Source: Cribrihabitans marinus (GTDB taxonomy: Bacteria; Pseudomonadota; Alphaproteobacteria; Rhodobacterales; Rhodobacteraceae). Taken from it: a stretch of 64,000 bases of DNA. The position numbers and the translations under genes were made by a program. This document shows positions 37,783-47,161 of this stretch, piece by piece. The first letter of the stretch is position 1. Every line of letters begins with the position of its first letter. The stretch is taken from assembly GCF_900109035.1 (NCBI RefSeq), contig NZ_FNYD01000005.1, positions 62,001-126,000 of the forward strand. Reading direction: 5' to 3'. The notes beneath the pieces were generated by a model. It saw only the letters and a list, made by a program, of their open reading frames with translations. It was not told the origin of the DNA and made no database searches.

Positions 37783-40677
37783 ATGCTTAGGAAAAAGACC
37801 AACGGGGTTGCGCGACGCCCCCAGCGGACAAGTATCCTGTCCAAGGCCGGCGATTCATGCGTCGACCGCCGCGCGTTTCTGCGCGGATCGGGACTGGCGA
37901 TCGGCGGCCTGGCCGCGATCAGCGCCACCGGAGGCACGGTGACACCGGCCTCTGCCCAAAGCGCGGCGGCCACCGCCGTTGATACCGTCAAATCGGTCTG
38001 CACGCATTGTTCGGTCGGCTGCACGGTCGTGGCCGAGGTTCAGAACGGCGTCTGGATCGGTCAGGAACCCGGCTGGGACAGCCCGTTCAACCTGGGCGCC
38101 CATTGCGCCAAGGGGGCTTCGGTGCGCGAACACGCGCATGGCGAGCGCCGGCTCAAGTACCCGATGAAGAAAGAGGGCGGCGAGTGGAAGCGCATCAGCT
38201 GGGACGAGGCGATCAACGAGATCGGCGACGGCATGATGAAGATCCGCGAGGAAAGCGGACCTGACAGCGTCTACTGGCTGGGCAGCGCCAAGCACAACAA
38301 CGAACAGGCCTACCTGTTCCGCAAGTTCGCCGCCTACTGGGGCACCAACAACGTCGACCACCAGGCGCGGATCTGCCACTCGACCACCGTTGCGGGCGTT
38401 GCGAACACATGGGGCTACGGCGCCATGACCAACAGCTACAACGACATCCACAATTCCCAGGCGATCTTCATCATCGGCGGCAATCCGGCCGAGGCGCATC
38501 CCGTCTCGCTGCTGCACGTGCTGCGCGCCAAGGAGCAGAACAACGCGCCGCTGATCGTCTGCGATCCGCGCTTTACCCGCACCGCGGCGCATGCGGACGA
38601 ATATGTCCGTTTCCGCCCCGGCACCGACGTGGGGCTGATCTGGGGCATCCTGTGGCACATCTTCGAGAACGGATGGGAGGACAAGGAGTTCATCCGCACC
38701 CGTGTCTGGGGCATGGACCAGATCAAGACCGAGGTGGCCAAGTGGACCCCCGAAGAGGTCGAACGCGTCACCGGCGCACCCGGCAGCCAGTTGCGCCGCG
38801 TGGCCCGCACCCTGGCCAACAACCGTCCCGGCACCGTGATCTGGTGCATGGGCGGCACACAGCACACCAACGGCAACAACAACACCCGTGCGTACTGCAT
38901 CCTGCAGCTGGCCCTTGGCAACATGGGCATCAGCGGAGGCGGCACCAACATCTTCCGCGGCCATGACAACGTGCAGGGCGCCACCGATCTGGGCGTGCTC
39001 AGCCATACCTTGCCCGGCTATTACGGCCTGAGCGCCGGCGCCTGGGGACACTGGGCGCGTGTCTGGGGCGAGGATCTGGACTGGCTCAAGGGGCAGTTCG
39101 CCACGATCAAGGCCAAGGACGGCAAGGACAAGCCGCTGATGAACGAGAGCGGCATCCCGGTCAGCCGCTGGATCGACGGCGTGCTCGAGGATCCCGAGAA
39201 CATGGACCAGGACAACAATGTCCGCGCTATGGTGCTCTGGGGTCACGCGCCGAACTCGCAGACGCGCATGACCGAGATGAAGACGGCGATGGAGAAGCTG
39301 GACATGCTGGTCGTGGTCGACCCGTATCCCACCGTCTCGGCCGTTCTGCATGACCGCACCGACGGGGTCTACCTGCTGCCCGCGTGCACGCAGTTCGAGA
39401 CGCGCGGCTCGGTCACGGCCTCCAACCGCTCGCTGCAATGGCGCGACCGGGTGGTCGAGCCGCTGTTCGAGAGCCTGCCGGACGAGATCATCATGGCCAA
39501 GTTCGCCAACAAGTTCGGCTGGGCGGACCGCCTGTTCCGCAATATCGAGATGGAGGATGCCGAGACCCCGAATGTCGAGAGCATCACGCGCGAGTTCAAC
39601 TCGGGCCTCTGGACCATCGGCTATACCGGCCAGAGCCCGGAGAGGATGAAGCTGCACATGGCCAACCAGCACACGTTCGACCGGACGACGCTGCAGGCGG
39701 TGGGCGGCCCGGCGGATGGCGACTATTACGGGTTGCCCTGGCCCTGCTGGGGCACGGCCGAGATGGGTCATCCCGGCACGCCGAACCTCTACGACATGTC
39801 GAAACCCGTGGCCGAGGGCGGGCTTACGTTCCGCGCGCGGTTCGGGGTGGAACGCGACGGCGAAAACCTGCTGGCCGAAGGCGTCTACTCGGTGGGTTCG
39901 GAGATCCAGGACGGATATCCCGAATTCACGATGCAGATGCTGATGGATCTCGGCTGGGACGGCGATCTGACGCCCGAGGAGCGGGCCACGATCGACGCAA
40001 TCGCGGGCGAAAAAACCAACTGGAAGACCGACCTCAGCGGCGGCATCCAGAGGGTCGCCATCGCACATGGCTGCGCGCCCTTCGGCAATGCCAAGGCGCG
40101 AACGGTGGTCTGGACTTTCCCGGATCCGATCCCGCTGCACCGCGAGCCGCTCTATACCCCGCGGCGCGACCTGGTGGCCGACTATCCCACCTATGAGGAC
40201 CGGCATGCCTATCGCCTTCCGACGCTCTATGCCTCGATCCAGAAGAACGACTTTTCAAAGGATTACCCGTTAATCCTCACGTCGGGTCGCCTGGTCGAAT
40301 ACGAGGGCGGCGGCGACGAGTCGCGGTCGAACCCGTGGCTGGCCGAGCTGCAGCAGGACATGTTCGTCGAGATCAACCCCCGCGACGCCAACGATCTGGG
40401 CGTGCGCGACGGGGCGCAGGTCTGGCTCGAAGGGCCCGAGGGCGGCAAGGTCAAGGTGATGGCGATGGTGACCGAGCGGGTGGGCGCGGGCGTTGCCTTC
40501 ATGCCCTTCCATTTCGGCGGCCATTTCCAGGGCGAGGACCAGCGGTCGAAATACCCCAAGGGGGCGGATCCCTATGTGCTGGGCGAAAGCTCCAACACCG
40601 CCCAGACCTATGGCTATGACTCGGTGACGCAGATGCAGGAGACCAAGGCCACTCTCTGCAAGATCTGGTCAGCGTAA
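37783..40677 (+). CDS. fdhA: Formate dehydrogenase alpha (catalytic) subunit, cysteine form
   Basis: The 964-residue molybdopterin enzyme begins with a twin-arginine signal (R29-R30 in VDRRAFLRG), so it is exported folded. [4Fe-4S] ligands are C73, C76, C80 and C108. The metal-ligating residue is C198 in RICHST, where E. coli FdnG has selenocysteine; no in-frame stop occurs, so this is a Cys enzyme. The molybdo/tungsto-bis-pterin domains and a C-terminal dinucleotide-binding domain are complete. It oxidises formate to CO2 with electrons passed to FdhB and FdhC. Start at 37783 follows GGGAGG. Confidence 0.96.
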   Translation: MLRKKTNGVARRPQRTSILSKAGDSCVDRRAFLRGSGLAIGGLAAISATGGTVTPASAQSAAATAVDTVKSVCTHCSVGCTVVAEVQNGVWIGQEPGWDSPFNLGAHCAKGASVREHAHGERRLKYPMKKEGGEWKRISWDEAINEIGDGMMKIREESGPDSVYWLGSAKHNNEQAYLFRKFAAYWGTNNVDHQARICHSTTVAGVANTWGYGAMTNSYNDIHNSQAIFIIGGNPAEAHPVSLLHVLRAKEQNNAPLIVCDPRFTRTAAHADEYVRFRPGTDVGLIWGILWHIFENGWEDKEFIRTRVWGMDQIKTEVAKWTPEEVERVTGAPGSQLRRVARTLANNRPGTVIWCMGGTQHTNGNNNTRAYCILQLALGNMGISGGGTNIFRGHDNVQGATDLGVLSHTLPGYYGLSAGAWGHWARVWGEDLDWLKGQFATIKAKDGKDKPLMNESGIPVSRWIDGVLEDPENMDQDNNVRAMVLWGHAPNSQTRMTEMKTAMEKLDMLVVVDPYPTVSAVLHDRTDGVYLLPACTQFETRGSVTASNRSLQWRDRVVEPLFESLPDEIIMAKFANKFGWADRLFRNIEMEDAETPNVESITREFNSGLWTIGYTGQSPERMKLHMANQHTFDRTTLQAVGGPADGDYYGLPWPCWGTAEMGHPGTPNLYDMSKPVAEGGLTFRARFGVERDGENLLAEGVYSVGSEIQDGYPEFTMQMLMDLGWDGDLTPEERATIDAIAGEKTNWKTDLSGGIQRVAIAHGCAPFGNAKARTVVWTFPDPIPLHREPLYTPRRDLVADYPTYEDRHAYRLPTLYASIQKNDFSKDYPLILTSGRLVEYEGGGDESRSNPWLAELQQDMFVEINPRDANDLGVRDGAQVWLEGPEGGKVKVMAMVTERVGAGVAFMPFHFGGHFQGEDQRSKYPKGADPYVLGESSNTAQTYGYDSVTQMQETKATLCKIWSA

Positions 40678-40691
40678 GGAGGAGATGACAC

Positions 40692-41285
40692 ATGGCAAGA
40701 GCGAAGTTTCTCGTCGACGCCGAACGCTGCATTGAGTGCAATGCCTGCGTGACCGCGTGCAAGAACGAGCACGAGGTGCCCTGGGGCATCAACCGCCGGA
40801 AGGTCGTCACCATCAACGACGGCAAGCCGGGCGAGCGGTCGATCTCGGTCGCCTGCATGCATTGTTCGGACGCTCCCTGCATGGCGGTGTGCCCGGTCGA
40901 CGTCTTCTACCAGAACGAGGAAGGCATCGTCCTGCACTCCAAGGATCTGTGCATCGGCTGCGGCTACTGCTTCTACGCGTGCCCGTTCGGCGCGCCGCAG
41001 TTCCCGCAGGCCGGCAATTTCGGATCGCGTGGCAAGATGGACAAGTGCACCTTCTGCGCCGGCGGACCGGAAGAGAACCATTCGACGGCCGAGTTCGCCA
41101 AATACGGGCGCAACCGGATCGCCGAGGGCAAGCTGCCGATCTGCGCCGAGATGTGCTCCACCAAGGCGCTTCTGGCCGGCGATGGCGACGTGGTCTCGGG
41201 CATCTACCGCGAGCGCGTGGTCGCGCGCGGTTTCGGCTCGGGCGCCTGGGGCTGGGGCACAGCCTATGACCAGAAGGACGGCTGA
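40692..41285 (+). CDS. fdhB: Formate dehydrogenase beta (Fe-S) subunit
   Basis: The 197-residue protein contains four [4Fe-4S] cysteine groups: [37 protein letters not shown] and KCTFCAGG with CAEMC. It carries electrons from FdhA to the membrane cytochrome. There is no membrane anchor helix at its C-terminus, unlike E. coli FdnH, so FdhC alone must anchor it. The AAGGAGG site lies 10 bases before the ATG. Confidence 0.95.
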   Translation: MARAKFLVDAERCIECNACVTACKNEHEVPWGINRRKVVTINDGKPGERSISVACMHCSDAPCMAVCPVDVFYQNEEGIVLHSKDLCIGCGYCFYACPFGAPQFPQAGNFGSRGKMDKCTFCAGGPEENHSTAEFAKYGRNRIAEGKLPICAEMCSTKALLAGDGDVVSGIYRERVVARGFGSGAWGWGTAYDQKDG

Positions 41286-41315
41286 GCCGACCTTCCGCAC
41301 CTGACACGATCGGGC

Positions 41316-41333
41316 GGCCCGGATATCCGGGCC
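41316..41333. repeat. Perfect palindrome between fdhB and fdhC
   Basis: GGCCCGGATATCCGGGCC at 41316-41333 is a perfect 18-base palindrome, with further pairing outside it. It lies 31 bases after the fdhB stop. It may fold as an mRNA hairpin that lowers downstream expression or protects the upstream transcript. Confidence 0.5.
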
Positions 41334-41362
41334 GTCCCCGTCCCTGTCCGACCGAGGCACCC

Positions 41363-42580
41363 ATGTTCCGATTGCTGTTCACCATCACCCTTGTTCTGGG
41401 CCTGGCCTCGGCCGCAACAGCCCAGGAAGCCGACGCCCCGGACACCGCCGAGTCCGCGCCGCGCGCGCAGACCGGGGGCGCCACGACGCTCGAAGACATC
41501 CTGGCCCGGCAGCGCGGCGAGACGGTGGACAACTCCTACAGGTCGTCGAACACCGGCGCCGGCAATGTCGAGGCCCTGATCGGGCAGCTGCGCAGCCAGG
41601 GCACCGCCTCGAACAGCGACATCTACCGATCGCTGCGGTTCGGGTCGGCCGATGTCAACGTCTCGTCGCGCGGCCCGGCCGATGGCGTGCTTATCCAGGA
41701 CGACGGCATGTGGTGGCTGCAGTTCCGCACCGGGCCGCTGCGCGACTACGGCACCTACGCGCTAGCCGGCATGCTGTTCATTCTGGCACTGTTCTACGTG
41801 ATCCGCGGGCGCATCCGCATCGACGGCGAACGGACCGGCCGCACCGTCACCCGATTTCGCGGGTTCGAGAGGTTCGGCCACTGGCTGTTCGGCGTCTCGT
41901 TCCTGGTGCTGGGCGCGACCGGCCTGATCTCGCTCTACGGCCGGGATTTCCTGATACCACTGGTCGGCAAGAACACGTTTGCCACCCTCGCGCTGGCCAG
42001 CAAGTGGCTGCACAACAACCTGGCCTGGGCGTTCATGCTGGGGCTGGTCATCATCATCGTGAACTGGGTCGCCCACAACATCCCCAACCGGCACGATCTG
42101 GTCTGGCTGGCCAAAGCCGGCGGGCTGTTCTCGAAACACAGCCACCCGCCCGCGCGCAAGTTCAACGCCGGGCAGAAGATCATCTTCTGGGCCTGCGTGC
42201 TTCTCGGCATTTCCATCTCTCTGTCCGGTCTGTCGCTGCTGTTTCCCTTCGAGCTGCCGATGTTCGCCAAGACCTTCGCGCTGGCCAACGAGACCGGCCT
42301 GCCGCAGGCGATGGGGCTGAATCTGCCCGAAGAGATGAGCCCGCACCAGGAGATGCAATATGCCCAGATGTGGCACGTGATCGTCGCCTATGCCTTCCTG
42401 GCCATCATCCTCGCCCATATCTACCTTGGATCCCTCGGCATGGAGGGCGCGTTCGACGCGATGGGCTCGGGCGAGGTCGAGGAGCAATGGGCGCGCGAGC
42501 ACCATTCGCTCTGGCTGGACGAGGTGAAGCAGGCCGAGGCGGCGCAGGAAGGGGACAAGAGCCCCTCGCCCGCCGAGTGA
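41363..42580 (+). CDS. fdhC: Formate dehydrogenase gamma subunit, cytochrome b556
   Basis: The 405-residue protein starts with a signal peptide (ending near ATAQE) and an Asp/Ser-rich periplasmic region of about 110 residues. A membrane helix follows near residue 135 and four more in the conserved cytochrome b556 core (RFGHWLFGVSFLVLGATGL; NLAWAFMLGLVIIIVNWVAH; WACVLLGISISL; WHVIVAYAFLAIILAHIY), with several His residues that can ligate haem. It anchors FdhAB and passes electrons to the quinone pool. The gene ends 1 base before the WD40-cytochrome gene. Confidence 0.92.
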   Translation: MFRLLFTITLVLGLASAATAQEADAPDTAESAPRAQTGGATTLEDILARQRGETVDNSYRSSNTGAGNVEALIGQLRSQGTASNSDIYRSLRFGSADVNVSSRGPADGVLIQDDGMWWLQFRTGPLRDYGTYALAGMLFILALFYVIRGRIRIDGERTGRTVTRFRGFERFGHWLFGVSFLVLGATGLISLYGRDFLIPLVGKNTFATLALASKWLHNNLAWAFMLGLVIIIVNWVAHNIPNRHDLVWLAKAGGLFSKHSHPPARKFNAGQKIIFWACVLLGISISLSGLSLLFPFELPMFAKTFALANETGLPQAMGLNLPEEMSPHQEMQYAQMWHVIVAYAFLAIILAHIYLGSLGMEGAFDAMGSGEVEEQWAREHHSLWLDEVKQAEAAQEGDKSPSPAE

Positions 42581-42581
42581 C

Positions 42582-43850
42582 ATGCGCGCGCTGGCCCTTG
42601 TGCTGACGCTGCTGCCCTGGCCGTCCGCGGCCTCCGAGTTCTACACGCTCAAGGGCCATGGCGGCCCGATCATGGCGATCGCGGTCGCGCCGGACGGCCG
42701 CATCGTCACGGCCAGTTTCGACAATTCCGTGGGCCTTTGGCGGGACCGAAATCCGCGTTGGCTCGACGGGCACGAGGCCGCGGTGAACGCCGTGGCGGTG
42801 AACGGCACGGCGATCTACTCGGGCGGCGACGATTTCACCCTGCGCCGCTGGCCCGGCGGTGAGGTGATCGGGCGGCACACGGGCAAGATCGTCGGGTTGG
42901 CGGTGTCAGACAGCCTTGTCGCCTCGGCCAGCTGGGACGGCACCATCGGCCTCTGGCCCGCGGATGGCGGACCCGGCCGGTCGCTGCCGGCAGGCAGCGG
43001 CGTCAACGCGGTGGCGTTCACCCCGGATGGCGACCGCCTCTACTCCGCCGGCATGGACGGCGTTCTGCGGCTCTGGGATGTGGCCACTGGGCAGGAGCTG
43101 CGCCAGATCGTCCGCCACGGGTTCGGCCTGAACGAATTGGTGCTGAACACGCAGGACGGCTGGCTGGCCTATGGCGCGGTCGATGGCGGCACCCGCGTGG
43201 TCGATCTTGGGACCGGCGAACAGCGCGACTTCACCCTCGACCGCCGCCCGATCCTGGCCCTGGCGCTCAGCCCCGACCGCCGCCACCTCGCGGTCGGCGA
43301 TGGCGAGGGCTATATCATGATCATCGACACGCAGGCGTGGCGCATCGCCCATGATTTCCGCGCCACCCTGCGCGGCCCGGTCTGGGCGCTGGCCTTCTCG
43401 CCCGACGGCGCGAACCTGCATGCGGGCGGCATAGACGACACGCTCTACAGCTGGCCGATGGATGGGCTGGACGGGGCCGAGAAGATGGCAAGCGCCCAGC
43501 CCAGCTTCCTCCGGGATCCCGAAGAGATGGACAATGGCGAGCGCCAGTTCGCCCGCAAATGCTCGATCTGCCACAGCCTGACCCCGGACGGCCAGCGCCG
43601 CGCGGGCCCGACCCTGCACGGGGTGTTCGGGCGGCAGGCCGGCACGGTGCCCGGCTACCTCTATTCCGAGCGGCTGGATGGATCGGACATTGTCTGGTCC
43701 GAACGGACCATCGACGCCCTGTTCGACCTCGGCCCGGATCACTATATTCCGGGTACAAAGATGCCCATGCAGCGGATCGTGCGGGCGCAGGACCGGGCCG
43801 ATCTGATCGCCTATATGCGCCGCGCCACATCCTCAGGAGAGACCCGATGA
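42582..43850 (+). CDS. WD40-repeat protein fused to a c-type cytochrome
   Basis: The 422-residue exported protein has a signal peptide (ending near SAASE), then about seven WD40-like blades (residues 20-300, for example LKGHGGPIMAIAVAPDGRIVTA and GLWPADGG), and a C-terminal class I cytochrome c domain with CSICH near residue 328 and a Met ligand near KMPMQRIV. The stop overlaps the next gene by 4 bases. Adjacent to fdhC, it could be an electron acceptor or scaffold for the dehydrogenase at the periplasmic face. The exact role is inference. Confidence 0.88.
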   Translation: MRALALVLTLLPWPSAASEFYTLKGHGGPIMAIAVAPDGRIVTASFDNSVGLWRDRNPRWLDGHEAAVNAVAVNGTAIYSGGDDFTLRRWPGGEVIGRHTGKIVGLAVSDSLVASASWDGTIGLWPADGGPGRSLPAGSGVNAVAFTPDGDRLYSAGMDGVLRLWDVATGQELRQIVRHGFGLNELVLNTQDGWLAYGAVDGGTRVVDLGTGEQRDFTLDRRPILALALSPDRRHLAVGDGEGYIMIIDTQAWRIAHDFRATLRGPVWALAFSPDGANLHAGGIDDTLYSWPMDGLDGAEKMASAQPSFLRDPEEMDNGERQFARKCSICHSLTPDGQRRAGPTLHGVFGRQAGTVPGYLYSERLDGSDIVWSERTIDALFDLGPDHYIPGTKMPMQRIVRAQDRADLIAYMRRATSSGETR

Positions 43851-43972
43851 AAGCCTTCCTCGCCGCCGTTGCGGCCATGATCGTCATCACCGCCGCCGCG
43901 CCCTTGGTCCTGCAAGAGGTCGGCTTCTCCGCCGCCGACGCCACCACCGGGCCGGACGTGCGGCTGGACTGA
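43847..43972 (+). CDS. Small membrane peptide overlapping the WD40-cytochrome gene
   Basis: A 41-residue peptide with a hydrophobic N-terminal segment (KAFLAAVAAMIVITAAAPLVL) and an acidic tail ending in DVRLD. It starts in an ATGA overlap, so coupled translation is likely. It is too short for standard calling. I do not recognise a family; a small subunit or anchor is possible. Confidence 0.6.
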   Translation: MKAFLAAVAAMIVITAAAPLVLQEVGFSAADATTGPDVRLD

Positions 43973-44003
43973 CCGCCCTCCCGGTCCACACACTGATCCC
44001 TCA

Positions 44004-44030
44004 TTCCTCTTGCCGAAAATATCCTGGGGG
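44004..44030 (-). repeat. Dispersed TATTT element, copy 3
   Basis: On the minus strand the element reads GGATATTTTCGG then CAAGAGGAA. It follows the stop of the ABC binding-protein gene (minus) after two strong hairpins. See findings. Confidence 0.6.
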
Positions 44031-44034
44031 GTCT

Positions 44035-44051
44035 GGGGGGCAACGCCCCCC
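44035..44051 (-). terminator. Short G/C hairpin next to copy 3 of the repeat
   Basis: GGGGGGC (44035-44041), AAC loop, GCCCCCC (44045-44051) is a perfect 7-base-pair stem. Read on the minus strand it precedes the TATTT element, so it may form its hairpin part. Confidence 0.5.
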
Positions 44052-44090
44052 GGCCGGTCGCCGCCGCAGGCGGCGAAATACCAAACGAAT

Positions 44091-44118
44091 GGGCGCGGCC
44101 CGACCACGGACCGCGCCC
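44091..44118 (-). terminator. Terminator hairpin after the ABC binding-protein gene
   Basis: GGGCGCGG (44091-44098) and CCGCGCCC (44111-44118) pair across a 12-base loop with additional inner pairing. On the minus strand ATTCGTTT follows. It lies 21 bases beyond the stop of the binding-protein gene and probably ends the long minus-strand operon. Confidence 0.6.
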
Positions 44119-44138
44119 CTTGCTCACCTCGATCCGGA

Positions 44139-45128
44139 TCAGTTCAGCGCCGCATCCGTGATCGCATGGGTCCAGGCCCCCTCGGGTTCCTTGGTGATGA
44201 CCGGATCCGACCCGCCGGCCAGCAGCGTGTCGACCGTGCGCTGGTAATCGGCCGGGTCCAGCGCGCCGTTCGAACCGGCGGTCAGCTTGGCCACCTCGCC
44301 CATCATCCGCTTCTGGTGCTTCTCGGTCTGCGCCCCGGTCTGGTCATTGTCCAGAACGATCATCGCCGCCTCCTCGGGGTTCTCCTCGGCGTATTTCCAG
44401 CCCTTCATCGACGCGCGGACAAAGCGCGCCATCTTGTCGGCAAAGGCGGCGTCGTCGAGATTCCCCTCGAGCACGTAAAGCCCGTCCTCCAGCGTCGCCA
44501 CACCCTGGTCCTCGTACTTGAACGTCACCAGCTCGTCCGGGTTCACGCCCGCGTCGATGACCTGCCAATACTCGTTATAGGTCATGGTCGAGATGCAATC
44601 GGCCTGACGCTGCAGCAGCGGATCGACGTTGAAGCCCTGCTTCAATACCTCGACCCCGTTCTCGCCCTTGCCGTCGGTCGAGATGCCCATACTGCTCATC
44701 CAGCTCATGAACGGGAACTCGTTACCGAAGAACCAGACCCCCAGGGTACGGTTCTTCAGGTCGTCGGGCGTCTCGATGCCGGCATCCTTCCAGCAGGTCA
44801 GCATCATGCCCGAGCTCTTGAACGGCTGGGCGATGTTGACCAGCGGCAGGCCCTTCTCGCGCGCGGCCAGCGCGGCGGGCATCCATTCGACCACCACGTC
44901 GGCCCCGCCGCCCGCGATCACCTGCGTGGGCGCGATGTCCGGCCCGCCGGGCAGGATTGTGACATCCAGCCCCTCTTCGTCATAAAACCCCTGGTCCTCG
45001 GCCACGTAGTAGCCCGCGAACTGGGCCTGCGTGACCCATTTCAGCTGCAATGTCACCTCGTCTGCGGCCACGCCGCCGCCGGCTGCCAGGCTCAGGGCGA
45101 CAATGGCCCCGCTCAGTCGCTTCGTCAT
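44139..45128 (-). CDS. ABC transporter substrate-binding protein, NMT1/THI5 type
   Basis: The 329-residue exported protein has a signal peptide (ending near GGGVAAD) and the NMT1 domain (LQLKWVTQAQFAGYYVAEDQGFYDEEGLDVTI). Family members bind pyrimidine-like thiamine precursors, riboflavin or related ring compounds. It is the last gene of the hydantoinase operon with two permease genes and an ATPase gene. Context points to uptake of a pyrimidine base or a ureide. Confidence 0.9.
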   Translation of the reverse strand: MTKRLSGAIVALSLAAGGGVAADEVTLQLKWVTQAQFAGYYVAEDQGFYDEEGLDVTILPGGPDIAPTQVIAGGGADVVVEWMPAALAAREKGLPLVNIAQPFKSSGMMLTCWKDAGIETPDDLKNRTLGVWFFGNEFPFMSWMSSMGISTDGKGENGVEVLKQGFNVDPLLQRQADCISTMTYNEYWQVIDAGVNPDELVTFKYEDQGVATLEDGLYVLEGNLDDAAFADKMARFVRASMKGWKYAEENPEEAAMIVLDNDQTGAQTEKHQKRMMGEVAKLTAGSNGALDPADYQRTVDTLLAGGSDPVITKEPEGAWTHAITDAALN

Positions 45129-45190
45129 GCTGTCTTCTCCTTGTTGATGATTCTGCCCCGTTTGCCGGGGGTCTTGCTTGTGGTTGCGCG

Positions 45191-46039
45191 TTATCTCCTG
45201 CGTTGAGAGGGATGCCAGAATGTCACCGCCCGTTCGGCCAGCGCCACGAGAGAGTAGAACGCCGTGCCCGCCAGAGCGGCCACCGCGATCTCGGCCCAGA
45301 CCAGGTCGATGGACAGGCTACCCACCCCGGTCGAAATGCGAAAGCCCATGCCGCGGGTGGGCGAGCCGAAATATTCCGCCACGATGGCACCGATCAGCGC
45401 CAGCGTCGTGGCGATCTTCAGACCGTTGAAGATGAAGGGCATCGCCGCCGGCAGGCGCAGCTTCAGCAGCGTGTGCCAGTAGCCGGCCGCATAGGTGCGC
45501 ATCAGGTCGCGCTGCATCGCGTCGGTCTCGCGCAGGCCCTGCACCGTGTTCACCAGGATCGGGAAGAACACCATGACGACGACGACCGCGGCCTTCGACT
45601 GCCAGTCGAAGCCGAACCAGCTGACCAGGATCGGCGCGATGCCGATGATGGGCAGCGCGGCCACGAAATTTCCGATGGGCAGCAGGCCCCGGGTCAGGAA
45701 GGCCGACCGGTCGATGGCGACCGAGGTGAGCAGCGCGGCGCTGGCTCCGATGGCGAATCCGGTCAGCGCGCCCTTCAGCACGGTCTGGCGGAAATCCTCC
45801 CACAGGGTCTCGGTCGAGGCCGCGAAGGTCTGCGCCACGACCGAGGGCGCCGGCAGGATAACCGGCGAGACGCCCAGGCCGCGCACCATGCCCTCCCACA
45901 GCACCAGGAGGGTCACGCCGAACAGCACCGGCACCGCGATGCGCACAACGCGGGTGTCGCGCCAGCGCGACCGCGCCAGGGCGGCGTTCAGCGCCCAGGC
46001 CCCGGCCCAGAATGCCAATGCAAAGATCAGCCACATCAT
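45191..46039 (-). CDS. ABC transporter permease (ThiX/TauC family), second subunit
   Basis: This 282-residue membrane protein has about six helices and the BPD_transp_1 coupling segment EAA loop (GLRETDAMQRDLMRTYAAGYW). The start at 46039 lies in an ATGA overlap with the first permease gene. Together the two permeases form a heterodimeric channel, unusual for NMT1-type systems, which often have one permease gene. Confidence 0.9.
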   Translation of the reverse strand: MMWLIFALAFWAGAWALNAALARSRWRDTRVVRIAVPVLFGVTLLVLWEGMVRGLGVSPVILPAPSVVAQTFAASTETLWEDFRQTVLKGALTGFAIGASAALLTSVAIDRSAFLTRGLLPIGNFVAALPIIGIAPILVSWFGFDWQSKAAVVVVMVFFPILVNTVQGLRETDAMQRDLMRTYAAGYWHTLLKLRLPAAMPFIFNGLKIATTLALIGAIVAEYFGSPTRGMGFRISTGVGSLSIDLVWAEIAVAALAGTAFYSLVALAERAVTFWHPSQRRR

Positions 46040-46968
46040 GCCTGCATCCCCATGCGTTTCAGCGTGATCCGCTGCAACAGGTCCAGCAGCGTCACCAGCG
46101 CCCCCGCCATAAGCGCCGCGGCCAGAAGCGCCGCCCATATCGCCAGCGGCGTGCCGAACTGGTCACCGATCAGGATCCGCGCGCCAAGCCCCGAGATCGC
46201 GCCGGTCGGCAGCTCGCCCACGATCGTGCCTACCAGAGACGCCGCGATGCCGATCTTGAGCGAGGTGAACAGATACGGCACCGAGGACGGCAACCGCAGC
46301 TTCAGGAACACCTGCAACCCGCTTGCGCTGTAGGTCTGCAGCAGGTCCAGCTGTGACGGCGCCGGGGCGCGCAGCCCCTTGACCATGCCGACCAGGACCG
46401 GGAAATAGCACAGATAGGCGGCGATGATCGCCTTCGGCACGCCGCGCCCCTCGATCCCCAGCTGCGAGCTCAGCACGATGATCATCGGCGCCAGGGCGAC
46501 GATGGGAATGGTCTGGCTGATGATCGCCCAGGGCATCAGGCTCATGTCCACGACCCGGGAATAGACGATGGCGACCGCGCCCAGGATGCCGAGCGCGGTG
46601 CCCAGCACAAAGCCCCACAAGGTCGAGCGCAGGGTCACCGCGGCGTGGTAGATCAGCGAGCGTTTCGACATCGCCCGCCCCCGCAGCGCCATCTCGCCCG
46701 TGGTCTTCCAAAGCTCGCCCCCGACCTGCTGCGGCGTGGGCAGACGTGGCCGGTCCAATTCATAGGCCGCCGCAATCTGGCCCGGGTTCTGCGCCATCAG
46801 CCGCCAAACCGACACGTCCTGCCGTGCCAACGGGGTCTCGGGCGTCACCGCCCGGCCGGAACGTTCGGCCAAGTCGAGCGCACCTCGAATGTTCATCGGC
46901 GCCACCGCCAGGTACCACAGCAGCAGGATGGCCGCGAGCACGGTCAGAACCGGAAGGGCCGCCCTCAT
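46036..46968 (-). CDS. ABC transporter permease, first subunit with periplasmic insertion
   Basis: The 310-residue permease has a first helix at residues 5-25, then about 60 hydrophilic residues (MNIRGALDLAERSG up to the AMSKRSLIYH segment) before the conserved core beginning LWGFVLGTALG. The EAA loop reads GLRAPAPSQLDLLQTYSASG. This periplasmic insertion may contact the binding protein. It is coupled to the second permease. Confidence 0.9.
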   Translation of the reverse strand: MRAALPVLTVLAAILLLWYLAVAPMNIRGALDLAERSGRAVTPETPLARQDVSVWRLMAQNPGQIAAAYELDRPRLPTPQQVGGELWKTTGEMALRGRAMSKRSLIYHAAVTLRSTLWGFVLGTALGILGAVAIVYSRVVDMSLMPWAIISQTIPIVALAPMIIVLSSQLGIEGRGVPKAIIAAYLCYFPVLVGMVKGLRAPAPSQLDLLQTYSASGLQVFLKLRLPSSVPYLFTSLKIGIAASLVGTIVGELPTGAISGLGARILIGDQFGTPLAIWAALLAAALMAGALVTLLDLLQRITLKRMGMQA

Positions 46969-46985
46969 GCCCGACCCTCCCTGAT

Positions 46986-47060
46986 TTCACTGTTCCGCAA
47001 ATACTCGATCGGCGACACGGAATTCACCGGCGCGCGTTTGAGTATTTTAAGAACGATGAA
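46986..47060. repeat. Inverted pair of the dispersed TATTT element (copies 4 and 5)
   Basis: A minus-strand copy at 46986-47006 faces a plus-strand copy at 47040-47060. The two 21-base arms match at 16 positions and could form a hairpin with a 33-base loop. They lie between the first permease and the ATPase gene of the same operon. Confidence 0.5.
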
Positions 47061-47161
47061 AGGTTTATGGGCTTTTCTGGTCCCACGGTACAGGCTGGAG
47101 AGCCGATGACCGTGAACGGTGAAAGGGGAGCCCGCGTCCTCACCCGAACCGCGGGGCGGCA

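Noticed and set aside
37783-40677. Selenocysteine in formate dehydrogenase
   Set aside because: The metal-ligand position is a Cys codon (RICHST) and the reading frame has no internal TGA.
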